Source: an uncultured Flavobacteriales bacterium | GTDB taxonomy: Bacteria; Bacteroidota; Bacteroidia; Flavobacteriales_D; Crocinitomicaceae | Assembly (NCBI GenBank): GCA_903945495.1 | Contig: CAJAVU010000050.1 | Coordinates: forward strand, 1 to 39,978 | DNA length: 39,978 nucleotides | Reading direction: 5' to 3' | In this document: positions 16,195 to 25,236 of the stretch, in pieces | How the letters are laid out: every line of letters starts with the position of its first letter | Numbering within the stretch: the first letter of the stretch is position 1 | Notes under the pieces: generated by a model | The model's input: the letters and a program-made list of their open reading frames with translations, nothing else | Told to the model about the DNA's origin: nothing | The model's database searches: none | Translations under genes and position numbers: made by a program

Positions 16195-17198
16195 GATTGA
16201 TGAATTTCAAATAATTGATTGAATTTTTGAATCTGCTCAGTTGAACCCAATACGAATAATTGTGATTTTGGAAGAACTTTCATACTCCAGTCTGGATTGA
16301 TGATATATTCGCCGGTTGGTGTTTTAAAACCGATAATCGTAACACCTGTTTGGCGTTTAACTTCTAACTCTCCAATGGTTTTATTTTGAAATTCTTTTGG
16401 CAATTCGTTAAATGAAATTGATTCGATATTTACACCTGTTGTCCCTTCAGTCTTCACCATATTCATAAATTCACTCACCGTTGGGTTTGTAATTAATGAG
16501 GCCATGTGAGAGCCACCAATAGCGGCAGGTAAAATAATCTGATCGGCTCCAGCCATTTTCAATTTTGACACAGCTTCAGAGCTTGTCGCTCTAACGACAA
16601 TCTCAACTTTTGGACATTTTTCTCTAGCTGCCAAAACCACATATACATTGTCTGCGTCCTTTGGTAAGCATGAAATTACGGCTCTCGCCTTTTTGATTTC
16701 AGCTTTTAGAAACACATCATCTTTTGTTGCATCACCCTTCACGAACGTATACCCTGGTTTATCAAGATAATCTTTGACAAGTAAATCATCTTTCTCAATA
16801 ATGACAAAATCCTTCTTGTAGAAAAGTAAATCTTCTGCCACTTGTCTGCCAACACGACCAAAGCCACAAATTATGATGTGATTTTCCATTTTATTTAATT
16901 TTTTTTTGAATTTGTATTCTCTCAGAGAAGTAGTATATTCTCCTCCCATTAAATAATTTGTAAAGGAAGATATCGCATATGCGAACGATCCAATACTCGT
17001 AATTAATAATAAGGATGTAAATAATCTTCCAGCGGTTGTCAATTCGTGCACCTCACCAAAACCAACTGTAGAAATTGTTATAACAGTCATGTAAAACGAG
17101 TCAAAAACATTCCAATTCTCTATTAAGATATAGCCAATTGTTCCGAATGTCGTTACTCCGAAAAGCAAAAGAAAGATATTGAAAAACCTCCTAACCAT
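16191..17198 (-). CDS. Two-helix potassium channel with cytoplasmic RCK (TrkA-N/TrkA-C) domains
   Basis: A tetrameric K+ channel subunit of the MthK/YugO kind, 335 residues from the ATG at 17196-17198. TM1 is at about 5-25, the pore helix and selectivity filter ITISTVGFGE follow, and TM2 is at about 57-82. The RCK domain starts with HIIICGFGRVGRQVAEDL, a Rossmann motif that may bind NAD or another ligand, and a TrkA-C domain lies at about 245-330. A TTG at 17210 would add four residues but is less likely than the ATG, which overlaps the PspC stop codon by one base (TAATG). Gating ligand unknown. Confidence 0.9.
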   Translation of the reverse strand: MVRRFFNIFLLLFGVTTFGTIGYILIENWNVFDSFYMTVITISTVGFGEVHELTTAGRLFTSLLLITSIGSFAYAISSFTNYLMGGEYTTSLREYKFKKKLNKMENHIIICGFGRVGRQVAEDLLFYKKDFVIIEKDDLLVKDYLDKPGYTFVKGDATKDDVFLKAEIKKARAVISCLPKDADNVYVVLAAREKCPKVEIVVRATSSEAVSKLKMAGADQIILPAAIGGSHMASLITNPTVSEFMNMVKTEGTTGVNIESISFNELPKEFQNKTIGELEVKRQTGVTIIGFKTPTGEYIINPDWSMKVLPKSQLFVLGSTEQIQKFNQLFEIHQS

Positions 17199-17434
17199 TA
17201 CAATTCCCAAATAGATGTTTTACGTTTACGCTGTAACTTGAAATAATGCTTATGCTCGAGAATCCATGCCATGGCCAAGTACATGATTAAAGGAGATCCC
17301 ATGGTAATGAAAGAAGCATAGATAAATCCAAGGCGAACTTTCGAAATACTAATACCTAACTTTCGCGCCCACCATGCACACACACCAAAAGAGCGCATTT
17401 CGAAAAAGAATAGAATTGTCTGAATTGTTCTCAT
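17198..17434 (-). CDS. PspC-domain membrane protein
   Basis: A 78-residue protein with one PspC domain: SFGVCAWWARKLGISISKVR followed by a long hydrophobic segment (LGFIYASFITMGSPLIMYLAMAWIL) and a basic tail. Family members sense or transmit envelope stress, but stand-alone PspC proteins in Bacteroidota have no settled role. The ATG at 17432-17434 overlaps the DUF2851 stop codon by four bases (ATGA) and its stop overlaps the channel ATG, so all three are probably translated in step. Confidence 0.85.
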   Translation of the reverse strand: MRTIQTILFFFEMRSFGVCAWWARKLGISISKVRLGFIYASFITMGSPLIMYLAMAWILEHKHYFKLQRKRKTSIWEL

Positions 17435-18651
17435 TTACTTAGAAGCTTATTTCCAACAGTACAAGTTAAGCATTTTTTATTTACACAAAACTCGTTAAAA
17501 ATCTCCAATAAGGCTTGCGATTCTGCAGCATTCTTTGGAACAATTCCATAATTTCTCCATTTTTTAATAACTCCGTTCAATTCACTTGGTAATTGTCGTA
17601 ATAAATCGATTCCTTTCTCCATCAATCGTTCATCTTCAATTTGGTTTCCGTACCACCATAAAAATGGTACAAAAGCGTTTATTATCAAATGATGCTTAAA
17701 ATCAATTGATAATTTTTTTATCCCTAACACAGTTGATTCTGATTGAACATCGAGCAGTTTCAATAAATAGGAATACAATTCATCCGCTGCTAAATAGACA
17801 AAACTCACAGTAAAATCAAATTTTTGAACAATATGAGCAAACTGTATAACGCGATGAGAAGGATGATTTGCAGGTCGCACGCCTCCATGTTTCCATGCAC
17901 TTTTAAATACATGGTTTTCAAAAGTTCCCTTTTGTTTTAAATCTGAAGAGAGAAACACGTCTTGTTCAGTCGTGGGAGCAAACAATCCGCTTGCCAAACA
18001 AAGTGCTTCCACTTGTTTCTTTATTCGTAAACGTTTAAGTACGGCAAGCGGAAGTCGTTGAGTTAACTCTTCAAATGGTAATTGATTTACTTTAGCACCC
18101 ATTGCCTTTGCAATTAAATAGTATAACACATTTTTTGGGTCTTCTGAATGCGTGTTATTAAAAATTGTGGATGTCTTTCTGTAAAGGCGTTGAGACAATG
18201 CTCGTTCTTGCATTTCTACAAAGTAAATTGATGGAAATGTTTGCATCGATGAACCGCAAAGAATGGTTCGTTTTGCTTTCAATAAGGATTCAAACTTTCG
18301 GTAATGTGAATGATCTACCCACTCTTTCAATTCTAGGACAGGCAAAATGCTATCTCTAACTTTTACTTCTCCGTTATGCTGATAGACCACATGCAAAATA
18401 ACGGAATCATAAGCGCTATCAAAATGGTGATTGTGTAAAAACCAATCTTTAGATTTCACATGTATCTCAATGTTTCCAGCCCAAGTAATTCCATCGATTT
18501 CTATTTTGGCATTCAGAAAATCTGGACCGCTTTCGTTCGCATTGTAATCACCTTGATGAATTAATTTAAAAAGTCGGCCATCAGCAAGTTTCATGGAATG
18601 TAAGGGCATTAACTTGAATTGCCACAGGTAGTGTAGGTATTTTTCTTTCAT
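17431..18651 (-). CDS. DUF2851 family protein, function unknown
   Basis: It has 406 residues from the ATG at 18649-18651, giving MKEKYLHYLWQF, the usual family beginning. A TTG at 18717 would add 22 residues but lies at the edge of the terminator of the gene before. The family signature is at about 35-90: GDYNANESGPDF, then GNIEIHVKSKDWFLHNHHFD. The D44...E62-x-H64-x-K66 spacing recalls a PD-(D/E)XK nuclease core; this is only a resemblance. Cysteines stand at 132 (ILCGSS) and at 389, 394 and 397 (C-x4-C-x2-C at the C-terminus), which could bind a metal or Fe-S cluster. It is the first gene of the overlapping unit with PspC, the channel and the reductase. Confidence 0.85.
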   Translation of the reverse strand: MKEKYLHYLWQFKLMPLHSMKLADGRLFKLIHQGDYNANESGPDFLNAKIEIDGITWAGNIEIHVKSKDWFLHNHHFDSAYDSVILHVVYQHNGEVKVRDSILPVLELKEWVDHSHYRKFESLLKAKRTILCGSSMQTFPSIYFVEMQERALSQRLYRKTSTIFNNTHSEDPKNVLYYLIAKAMGAKVNQLPFEELTQRLPLAVLKRLRIKKQVEALCLASGLFAPTTEQDVFLSSDLKQKGTFENHVFKSAWKHGGVRPANHPSHRVIQFAHIVQKFDFTVSFVYLAADELYSYLLKLLDVQSESTVLGIKKLSIDFKHHLIINAFVPFLWWYGNQIEDERLMEKGIDLLRQLPSELNGVIKKWRNYGIVPKNAAESQALLEIFNEFCVNKKCLTCTVGNKLLSK

Positions 18652-18682
18652 GTTGTAATTTTTGTAGGTAACATGAAGATAC

Positions 18683-18714
18683 AAAAAAAAGCGCTGAATT
18701 TCTTCAACGCTTTT
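18683..18714 (-). terminator. Intrinsic terminator after the OmpA-family gene
   Basis: On the minus strand a 12-bp stem AAAAGCGTTGAA/TTCAGCGCTTTT with one G-T pair closes a GAAA tetraloop (18687-18714) and leads into eight Ts. It begins 22 bases after the gene's stop codon. It also argues against the TTG at 18717 as start of DUF2851. Confidence 0.9.
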
Positions 18715-18736
18715 CAATTATTTTAGAATCCTAGTA

Positions 18737-20872
18737 TCAAGGATATTTCACGAATTGTAAATAACCTGGATTCGCAGCAGGAGCCGTAGCTGGATCAAAA
18801 TCCATTCGAAGTACTTTTCCTTCCGTTCTACGATTCAACTGATGTAATCTCTCATACAATGGTTTATTCGTTGCTTTAAACTGATTGATGTATGCTTCTG
18901 TCAAAACAATGGATTCAACACCTGCCATATCAGCTGGTTGTTTATCTAAATAAACATCACCTTTTTTGTATACCGTTCTTGGCTCGTTTTCACCTTTACC
19001 TACTGGAACAATTCTACGTGGATCAACACCTTTTTGCTCAACTAAGTATTTGTAACATGCTTTAGCACGATTTTCAGATAGTTTTTGGTTGGCTTCTGTT
19101 TTACCACGTGAATCCGTGTGAGAACTCAACTCAAGTACCATCTCTGGATACTCTTGCAACAAGTTGTAAACAAACATCAATGAGTCAGGCGAGTTGATAG
19201 TTGAGTCAACTAATAAAGTCCATTGATTCAAAGGATAACGTACCTCAGGAAGACGAATTGGTTTTTTAGGTAACAAAGCCATATCAATAACGAAACTTTG
19301 ACCTTCATCTAATTCAACAGTTGTGAATTGAGCACCTTTTTTATCTGGGTGATAACCATCTTTCGCAATTGCAATTGCATAAGAAACTTCTTCATTTACG
19401 TAACGAACTCCATCTGTCTTTTTATCCCAGAAAATAGAACCTGACTTGTTCGTTTTTCCTTCCCATGTAGATCCGTCAGTTCCTTTTACCACAACAGCTA
19501 CATCTTGAATTTTTACAGAGGTATTACCCAATTCACTTACAATAACTTTCAAGTCAAATAAGTTTGGAGGCAACACATAGCTATAAATATCTGGAGAGAA
19601 TTTACCGTCTGCATTTTTTCTTTCAGAAGTAAAGTATCCTTTTTTATCGCTCAATTCATATAAAGCGTAATCGTTGTTTTCTGAGTTGATTGGGAAGCCT
19701 AGGTTTTGAGCATTTTCCCATTTCATTTCATCACCAACTTTGACAGCCTTAAACAAATCCAATCCACCTAAACCAGGTTTTCCATCAGTTGCATAAAACA
19801 AACTTCCATCTTTACCAAACGTTGGGAATAAATCATTTCCTGCTGTATTAATTTCAGGACCCATATTTTTTGGTGTTGCCCACCCTCCTTTTTTATCAAA
19901 AGAAGTGTACCATAAATCACGTCCACCAAAACCTCCTGGTAAATCAGAAGCGAAAATCAAGAATTTACCGTCATCAGAAACACATGGGTGACCAACTGTA
20001 ACTGAGTCAATTCCACCTTTTAAATCTAATTTAACTGGCTCATCCCATTTGTCAGCGCCTTTCATTTCTGTCATCCAAATATCACATCCAAGATTTTGTT
20101 TTTTCAACATTGGACAACGAGTGAAGAACATTACTTTTCCTCTACCATCAAATGCCACAGAACCTTCATGCGCTTCAGTATTGATTAAACCTGAATTATC
20201 AATCAATTTAGGTTCACCCCAATTTCCTTTTTTGTCAATTTCACTCACCCAAATATCCATATAGTTTTCACATGCAATTTGATCTGTTTGTGAACCTGTA
20301 CTTCCTGGACGGCTTGATGCAAAGAAAAGTTTCGTTTCTTTTCTATCTTGGAACATTGGAGACATATCAAACTCAGCCTTATTGATTGCAGCTTGATTCG
20401 TTACAATATGTTTTGTTTTATTAGCGACAAAACTTTTGCTTCCATTACACGATTGAATACCAGTTTCAGCTCTAGAGTCTTCTGGAACCAATTTCTTATA
20501 TGCTTCGTAATTTTTAAGCGCTTTATCAAAATCACCCATCATTCGAAGCATTTCACCGTTGTAGTACAATACTTCTGGAACGGTTTCCTGATAATCTAAA
20601 AGCAAGGCTCTTTCGTACCATTCATTGGCATCGCGGAAACGATCTGTAAAACGATAGCTTTCAGCTGTTTTGAAAGCCATGTCAGCTTTAATTCTTTTTG
20701 CTTGGTTACCTTTTCTTTTAAGCTTTGTATATGCTAACCCACATTTTTCTGCGGCCTCACAATATCTTCCACTTTCAAATGAGGTTTGAGCCTCAAGAAT
20801 AACTTTGTTTTGAGCATTTGCGAACCATGTTAGTCCGACAAAAACAAACGAAAATACTAGTCTGTAGTACAT
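18737..20872 (-). CDS. OmpA-family protein with TPR, PD40 propeller and regulatory-like domain (PorE-like)
   Basis: It has 711 residues. A signal peptide (1-20, ending WFANAQ) is followed by TPR-like repeats (about 25-150), a WD40/PD40 beta-propeller (about 155-435, with DIWVSEID, CDIWMTEM, GGRDLWYTSF and GGLDLFKAV blades), a carboxypeptidase-regulatory-like domain (about 440-545) and a C-terminal OmpA domain (about 555-680, with ELSSHTDSRG and the NQKLSENRAKA peptidoglycan-binding region). This domain order is that of PorE, a periplasmic part of the T9SS that attaches to peptidoglycan; many paralogues share it, so PorE itself is not proven. It is transcribed alone, with a terminator after it. 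Confidence 0.85.
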   Translation of the reverse strand: MYYRLVFSFVFVGLTWFANAQNKVILEAQTSFESGRYCEAAEKCGLAYTKLKRKGNQAKRIKADMAFKTAESYRFTDRFRDANEWYERALLLDYQETVPEVLYYNGEMLRMMGDFDKALKNYEAYKKLVPEDSRAETGIQSCNGSKSFVANKTKHIVTNQAAINKAEFDMSPMFQDRKETKLFFASSRPGSTGSQTDQIACENYMDIWVSEIDKKGNWGEPKLIDNSGLINTEAHEGSVAFDGRGKVMFFTRCPMLKKQNLGCDIWMTEMKGADKWDEPVKLDLKGGIDSVTVGHPCVSDDGKFLIFASDLPGGFGGRDLWYTSFDKKGGWATPKNMGPEINTAGNDLFPTFGKDGSLFYATDGKPGLGGLDLFKAVKVGDEMKWENAQNLGFPINSENNDYALYELSDKKGYFTSERKNADGKFSPDIYSYVLPPNLFDLKVIVSELGNTSVKIQDVAVVVKGTDGSTWEGKTNKSGSIFWDKKTDGVRYVNEEVSYAIAIAKDGYHPDKKGAQFTTVELDEGQSFVIDMALLPKKPIRLPEVRYPLNQWTLLVDSTINSPDSLMFVYNLLQEYPEMVLELSSHTDSRGKTEANQKLSENRAKACYKYLVEQKGVDPRRIVPVGKGENEPRTVYKKGDVYLDKQPADMAGVESIVLTEAYINQFKATNKPLYERLHQLNRRTEGKVLRMDFDPATAPAANPGYLQFVKYP

Positions 20873-21070
20873 AGAATTCCTTTTTCAATTAGAAATTTAA
20901 AACACGAAGAAAGTAAAAAAAGACGAATATTCAATCAAAAAAAAGAATATACACCTAATTTTTTAAATTCATCGAGGGGTAAAAATAAAGAAAGTTCTTG
21001 AAACTTTATAAAAAAAATGACTGTAGGTTTGAATATTAACAAAGTAAGTTGAAAAAAAATGAAATAAAAA
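20873..21070. other. AT-rich intergenic region between rluD and the OmpA-family gene
   Basis: These 198 bases hold no reading frame of note. A weak hairpin (AAAGTT/AACTTT, 20991-21007) followed by a T-rich stretch on the minus strand could end the rluD transcript. No exact TAnnTTTG box for the OmpA-family gene is seen; GAATATTCG at about 20930 is the nearest sequence. Confidence 0.35.
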
Positions 21071-22111
21071 CTACTCATTTTCTGCTATCACATACTTTCT
21101 CCATTTCTCCAAAATCTTTGCAAAACCTTCTGGTAATTCTGAATCAAAGCGCATGAACTCCTTTTTTACAGGATGTTCAAAACCTAAAGTTTTTGCATGC
21201 AAAGCTTGTCCAGGTATTAATTCAAAGCAATTTTGAATGAACTTTTTATAACTGGTTGAAGGGGTACCTCTGACAATTGAATCGCCACCATATTCTAAAT
21301 CATTAAATAAGGGATGACCAATATGCTTCATATGCGCTCTAATCTGGTGCGTTCTTCCAGTTTCGAGTTTACATTCAACAAGTGTTACCAAACCAAAGCG
21401 TTCGAGAACTGTGTAATGTGTTACTGCGTGTTTTCCATAATCTCCTTCTGGAAAAACACCCATCATTTTTCTGTTTTTCAATGACCTTCCGATATGTCCA
21501 ATCACCGTTCCATCTTCTTTTACATCACCCCAAACCAATGCATGGTATCTTCGTTCGGTTGTGCGATCTGAAAATTGTTTAGCAAGCTGAGTGAGCGCAG
21601 ATTCTGTCTTTGCAACAACCATTAACCCTGTTGTATGTTTATCTAAACGATGTACCAAACCTGGTCGTCCAAAATAGTCATTGATTCGGTACGGTAAATT
21701 GTCAAAATGATACACCAAAGCATTTACCAATGTTCCAGTATAATTCCCATATGCCGGATGAACCACCATATTTGATGGCTTATTCACTACTACAAGTGTA
21801 TCGTCCTCGTAATGAATTTCGATTGGAATATCCTGTGCTATTAATTCAATCTCGCGAACTGGATAAGGTAAAACCAATGAAACTTCGTCTTTCGGTTTTA
21901 CTTTATAATTTTGCTTAACCTTTTCTCCGTTGACGATAATGTTTCCACTTTTCGCCGCATTTTGAATTTTATTTCTTGAAGTGTTTGGCAGTCGATCAAT
22001 TAGAAACTTGTCAATTCTCACAATTTCCTGACCTGGATCCGCCTTAAAACGATAATGTTCAAAAAGTTCCTCTTCCTCTACCCCTTCAATCTCTTCGATT
22101 TCTTCGTTCAT
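21071..22111 (-). CDS. rluD: Ribosomal large subunit pseudouridine synthase, RluD family
   Basis: RluD-type enzymes isomerise uridines in 23S rRNA helix 69. It has 346 residues. An S4-like RNA-binding domain is at about 28-90 (RIDKFLIDRLPNTSRNKIQ), and the catalytic domain carries GLVHRLDKHTTGLMVVAKT with the catalytic Asp in HRLD. GRTHQIRAHMKHIGHPL is also present. The ATG at 22109-22111 overlaps the stop codon of the T9SS protein by one base (TAATG). In many Bacteroidota rluD follows a PASTA gene; here a T9SS cargo gene stands between them. Confidence 0.93.
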   Translation of the reverse strand: MNEEIEEIEGVEEEELFEHYRFKADPGQEIVRIDKFLIDRLPNTSRNKIQNAAKSGNIIVNGEKVKQNYKVKPKDEVSLVLPYPVREIELIAQDIPIEIHYEDDTLVVVNKPSNMVVHPAYGNYTGTLVNALVYHFDNLPYRINDYFGRPGLVHRLDKHTTGLMVVAKTESALTQLAKQFSDRTTERRYHALVWGDVKEDGTVIGHIGRSLKNRKMMGVFPEGDYGKHAVTHYTVLERFGLVTLVECKLETGRTHQIRAHMKHIGHPLFNDLEYGGDSIVRGTPSTSYKKFIQNCFELIPGQALHAKTLGFEHPVKKEFMRFDSELPEGFAKILEKWRKYVIAENE

Positions 22112-24330
22112 TAGTTTTTGATAATTTTAAACATTCCGTCAACACCAACAATGCGAATGAAATACATTCCAGCTGGTTGATCTAGTAACTGAATCGTTTC
22201 CTCGTTGCTTGACAAAATTAGTTTTCCTTGAACATTATACACTTCCATTCCTTCATACGTACCATTTTCCATGCGAACAGTCACATCGTTCGAAGTTGGA
22301 TTTGGGAAGAGCGTTGCACTCGGTTTATTTTTTTCAATTGATTGAATACCTAATTCAGTATCCATTGATGTCGAAACAATCGGGCGAATCATTACAGATC
22401 CAGGAATTTGCGATTGATTCCACGTTACACCATTGTTTACACTGAAGTACGTCTTGTCTGAATGATCAATATTGCAATCCAAACCAACATTCAAGCGGTC
22501 AGCGTCAAACTGTCTCCAACCCACGAAAAATGTTGTTCCAACTGCCACTTTCATCGTATCCTCAAAATAGTAAGGTATGAAGTGATTTCGGTTAGAGCCG
22601 TATTCTGGTTGGCGAGGGAAAAAGACATTGTCTTCATACAAAACGTTTCCTGGAAAACCATTGTTATTATCCCAAACCGTCAACAAAAACAACTTATTCG
22701 AAACATCATCCACAGTTGGTACAAAATGAATATACATTCCTACTAAAGAATCTGGTTCATAGGCTTCATATTTTATTGCCAAACGAGCCTGAACACCTTG
22801 TGGACCGTATGCCTTTTCAGCAGTACTATCATCATAACTGTAATAATTCGCAAAATATTGATGACTTACAGCCGAGTCATTTTGCGCGAAATTTGGGAAT
22901 TGCGCTGATGCCGTCGCTAAAATATCAAAGGTTTGTTTGTTACCTAGTTTTGAAACATCATACGAATATCCTGCAGAAAAATCATGAAAAGATGTATAGG
23001 TTGTTTGAGGACCATAATTGATATTTCCACCTGACAATACTGTTGCATTCATCGTGTAATTTCCTTCAGCAGCTCCACCATAGCTAACTTCCACAAGTCC
23101 ATTTTGATTGTTCTCTGGTAAATTACTCGCATTATGAACAGCTACTTGCACGGCGTCATTCATTTTACCAGCACTATTTGCTTGAAAATGATCCCAAGGA
23201 ACAGAAGTATAATCTTTCAATAAACTACCCACTGGATAACTAAATGCAAAATCTTTAAACAAGGTATCTTGATAACCAGACAAAGCTCTCAAATTCACAT
23301 AATCCACATGAAAATGATCCAATGAACCAGACATAGCACCGTAGTTTTTAAACCTGAATTGAAATCCTTTTTTGAAATAGATAGGATCTTCTAGTCGAAT
23401 ATGTCCTACCTTAAAGTCTTCCGTTGCTGAACCTGAAACACTCCAAACACGGAACCATTGATCTAAATCTTTTGCATAAAACTCAACCACAAGAGAATCT
23501 GATGCTTCTGGTATATCTCCAAATCCTTGAGGTTGGTATAGAAAACTAAAATAAACAGAATCGGAAGCATCAAAAGGTGCTAAGTTCAAAGGTTTTGACG
23601 TTAAAAAATCTGCGTAATTTGTTATTGTTGTTCCAATCGCATAAGGATAACCAAACTCATCAACACCATCAAACGTCACAACACCAAGCGACCATGGATC
23701 AACTGCAAAACGATAATTATGATATGCTTTATTATCAAGCCAATAAGCATTTGCATCATTTAAGTCAATAAAAAACTGCGTTGCCGAATCTTGATAGTAC
23801 TCTGGACTAGAAATCCAAACTGTGTCTGGTTCGTCAGGAACTCCAATTGTATCATATATGTAATACGGTGGATATAACAAAGTTGTAGAGTATACTACTG
23901 GATAAGTTGCTAAACTACCGGTTTTAAAAGGTATGCTATCAAAATTATCATCAGTAAAGGTAGACGTCGTTATATCGTAGCTTCTTCGAAAGGTTTGTTG
24001 TGCTGTGTAATACTCGTTATTTGCAATAGGCACTAAAGTTGTATTGTCTAGAATTCGGTATTTCTTGTCAAACGTAACACCTGGATCACTAAAATCGGCG
24101 TCATACTGTTGAAAATGATTCTTTGAAAATTCATCAAAAAATGGCAAATCCAATGTGTCAGAAGTATAAATAAACGTGCTGTCAAAAGACACCCCTGTTT
24201 TTAACAAGGAACGCATTTTTCCTTCTGGATTATAAATATCTGGATTGCCGGCAATAGCACCTGTACTTTCAATTTGTCCCAAAAGACTGTTTGCAACAAT
24301 TAAACTAAGTGCAATAACAATTTGTTTCAT
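22111..24330 (-). CDS. Secreted protein with T9SS type A C-terminal sorting domain
   Basis: It has 739 residues. A signal peptide (about 1-19, ending NSLLGQ) sends it to the periplasm, and the C-terminal domain (about 665-739) has the type A sorting features: LFPNPTSNDVTV, then MEVYNVQGKLI and PAGMYFIRI before a basic end. Such proteins cross the outer membrane by the T9SS and are anchored or released. The large middle part is rich in Asp, Tyr and Ser, looks beta-rich and matches no domain I recognise. Its stop codon is overlapped by the rluD ATG. Cargo function unknown. Confidence 0.88.
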   Translation of the reverse strand: MKQIVIALSLIVANSLLGQIESTGAIAGNPDIYNPEGKMRSLLKTGVSFDSTFIYTSDTLDLPFFDEFSKNHFQQYDADFSDPGVTFDKKYRILDNTTLVPIANNEYYTAQQTFRRSYDITTSTFTDDNFDSIPFKTGSLATYPVVYSTTLLYPPYYIYDTIGVPDEPDTVWISSPEYYQDSATQFFIDLNDANAYWLDNKAYHNYRFAVDPWSLGVVTFDGVDEFGYPYAIGTTITNYADFLTSKPLNLAPFDASDSVYFSFLYQPQGFGDIPEASDSLVVEFYAKDLDQWFRVWSVSGSATEDFKVGHIRLEDPIYFKKGFQFRFKNYGAMSGSLDHFHVDYVNLRALSGYQDTLFKDFAFSYPVGSLLKDYTSVPWDHFQANSAGKMNDAVQVAVHNASNLPENNQNGLVEVSYGGAAEGNYTMNATVLSGGNINYGPQTTYTSFHDFSAGYSYDVSKLGNKQTFDILATASAQFPNFAQNDSAVSHQYFANYYSYDDSTAEKAYGPQGVQARLAIKYEAYEPDSLVGMYIHFVPTVDDVSNKLFLLTVWDNNNGFPGNVLYEDNVFFPRQPEYGSNRNHFIPYYFEDTMKVAVGTTFFVGWRQFDADRLNVGLDCNIDHSDKTYFSVNNGVTWNQSQIPGSVMIRPIVSTSMDTELGIQSIEKNKPSATLFPNPTSNDVTVRMENGTYEGMEVYNVQGKLILSSNEETIQLLDQPAGMYFIRIVGVDGMFKIIKN

Positions 24331-24348
24331 TCGAATCGAATTAGTTTT

Positions 24349-25161
24349 TTACGGATTTTGTCCTTCTCCAGAAAAATTCTTGGTTGCATATACAGTAATC
24401 GTTGTACCCGCTGGAATTAATATTCCTTCAATGTATTCAGGCGATTGCGATTCAATGCGCGCAGCAAGAGAATCTTCGTATGACAAACAAGCATCACAAA
24501 CTGGTAAAAAGCCAAATGAACCTAATTGAGACAAACGGTCTCTCGCTTCAAATATTGTTAAACCATATAAATTTGGTATTTCAACAGGTTCTCCTGCGTC
24601 GTTCTGCCCAACAATAAGTGTAATAGTTGAACCAATCGGAATTTTTGTTCCTTCCTTAATTGATCTTCCTTTGTACAACTGCTCAAGAACTGCACCATTC
24701 GCTTCGTTTGTCGGTCTGTATTGAATTCTAATTTTCAAACCTCTATTCTCCAAAATACTTTCAGCAAAACGTTGCGATTTATCCACCAAACTTGGCATTT
24801 CAATCAACCTTGTTTTCTTCGAAACACGGAAACGAATGACACGACCTTCTTTCACATGCACCAAGGAAAACATTGTCGGCGCCGGATCTTGATGTAAAAT
24901 CGTGCCTTGAGGTTTTGACGGGTCATAAATTGAATCCAATACCTCATATTGCAAATCCAATTCTTCAATCTCAGATTTTACGGTATTTACATTTCGCCCA
25001 ACAAAATTTGGAACTTTAATTTGTTGACCGTGATTCGTGTATGAATCCAAGTAAAAAATGGTAATACTTACAATGATAAAATAAGTCAACACAACCAATC
25101 CTAAATGTTTTAGGAAATGTTTACTCCAAATAAAAGATCTTAATTTTTTTAAAAATTCCAT
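24349..25161 (-). CDS. Membrane-anchored protein with three PASTA domains
   Basis: It has 270 residues from the ATG at 25159-25161 (MEFLKKLRSFIW); a TTG at 25182 would add seven residues but lies inside the promoter box. One membrane helix (about 18-38) is followed by three PASTA domains: about 48-115 (KVPNFVGRNVNTVKSEIEEL), 118-188 (EMPSLVDKSQRFAES) and 193-262 (EIPNLYGLTIFEARDRL). PASTA domains bind peptidoglycan or muropeptides. There is no kinase or transpeptidase domain on the same protein. It starts the short run PASTA, T9SS cargo, rluD. Confidence 0.9.
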   Translation of the reverse strand: MEFLKKLRSFIWSKHFLKHLGLVVLTYFIIVSITIFYLDSYTNHGQQIKVPNFVGRNVNTVKSEIEELDLQYEVLDSIYDPSKPQGTILHQDPAPTMFSLVHVKEGRVIRFRVSKKTRLIEMPSLVDKSQRFAESILENRGLKIRIQYRPTNEANGAVLEQLYKGRSIKEGTKIPIGSTITLIVGQNDAGEPVEIPNLYGLTIFEARDRLSQLGSFGFLPVCDACLSYEDSLAARIESQSPEYIEGILIPAGTTITVYATKNFSGEGQNP

Positions 25162-25179
25162 AGTTCGAACCGAATGTGA

Positions 25180-25187
25180 CAAATATA
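25180..25187 (-). promoter_or_regulatory. -7 box of the PASTA gene promoter
   Basis: On the minus strand TATATTTG matches TAnnTTTG exactly and lies 18 bases before the ATG. No TTTG is seen at the -33 position, so the promoter is partial in form. Confidence 0.55.
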
Positions 25188-25236
25188 GGAATTAAGCCTG
25201 AAGAATAATCATAGAAAACTGCTTCAATTTTAACAA

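Noticed and set aside
18652-18717. TTG at 18717 as start of DUF2851
   Set aside because: It abuts the terminator of the previous gene and the family N-terminus begins at the ATG 18651.
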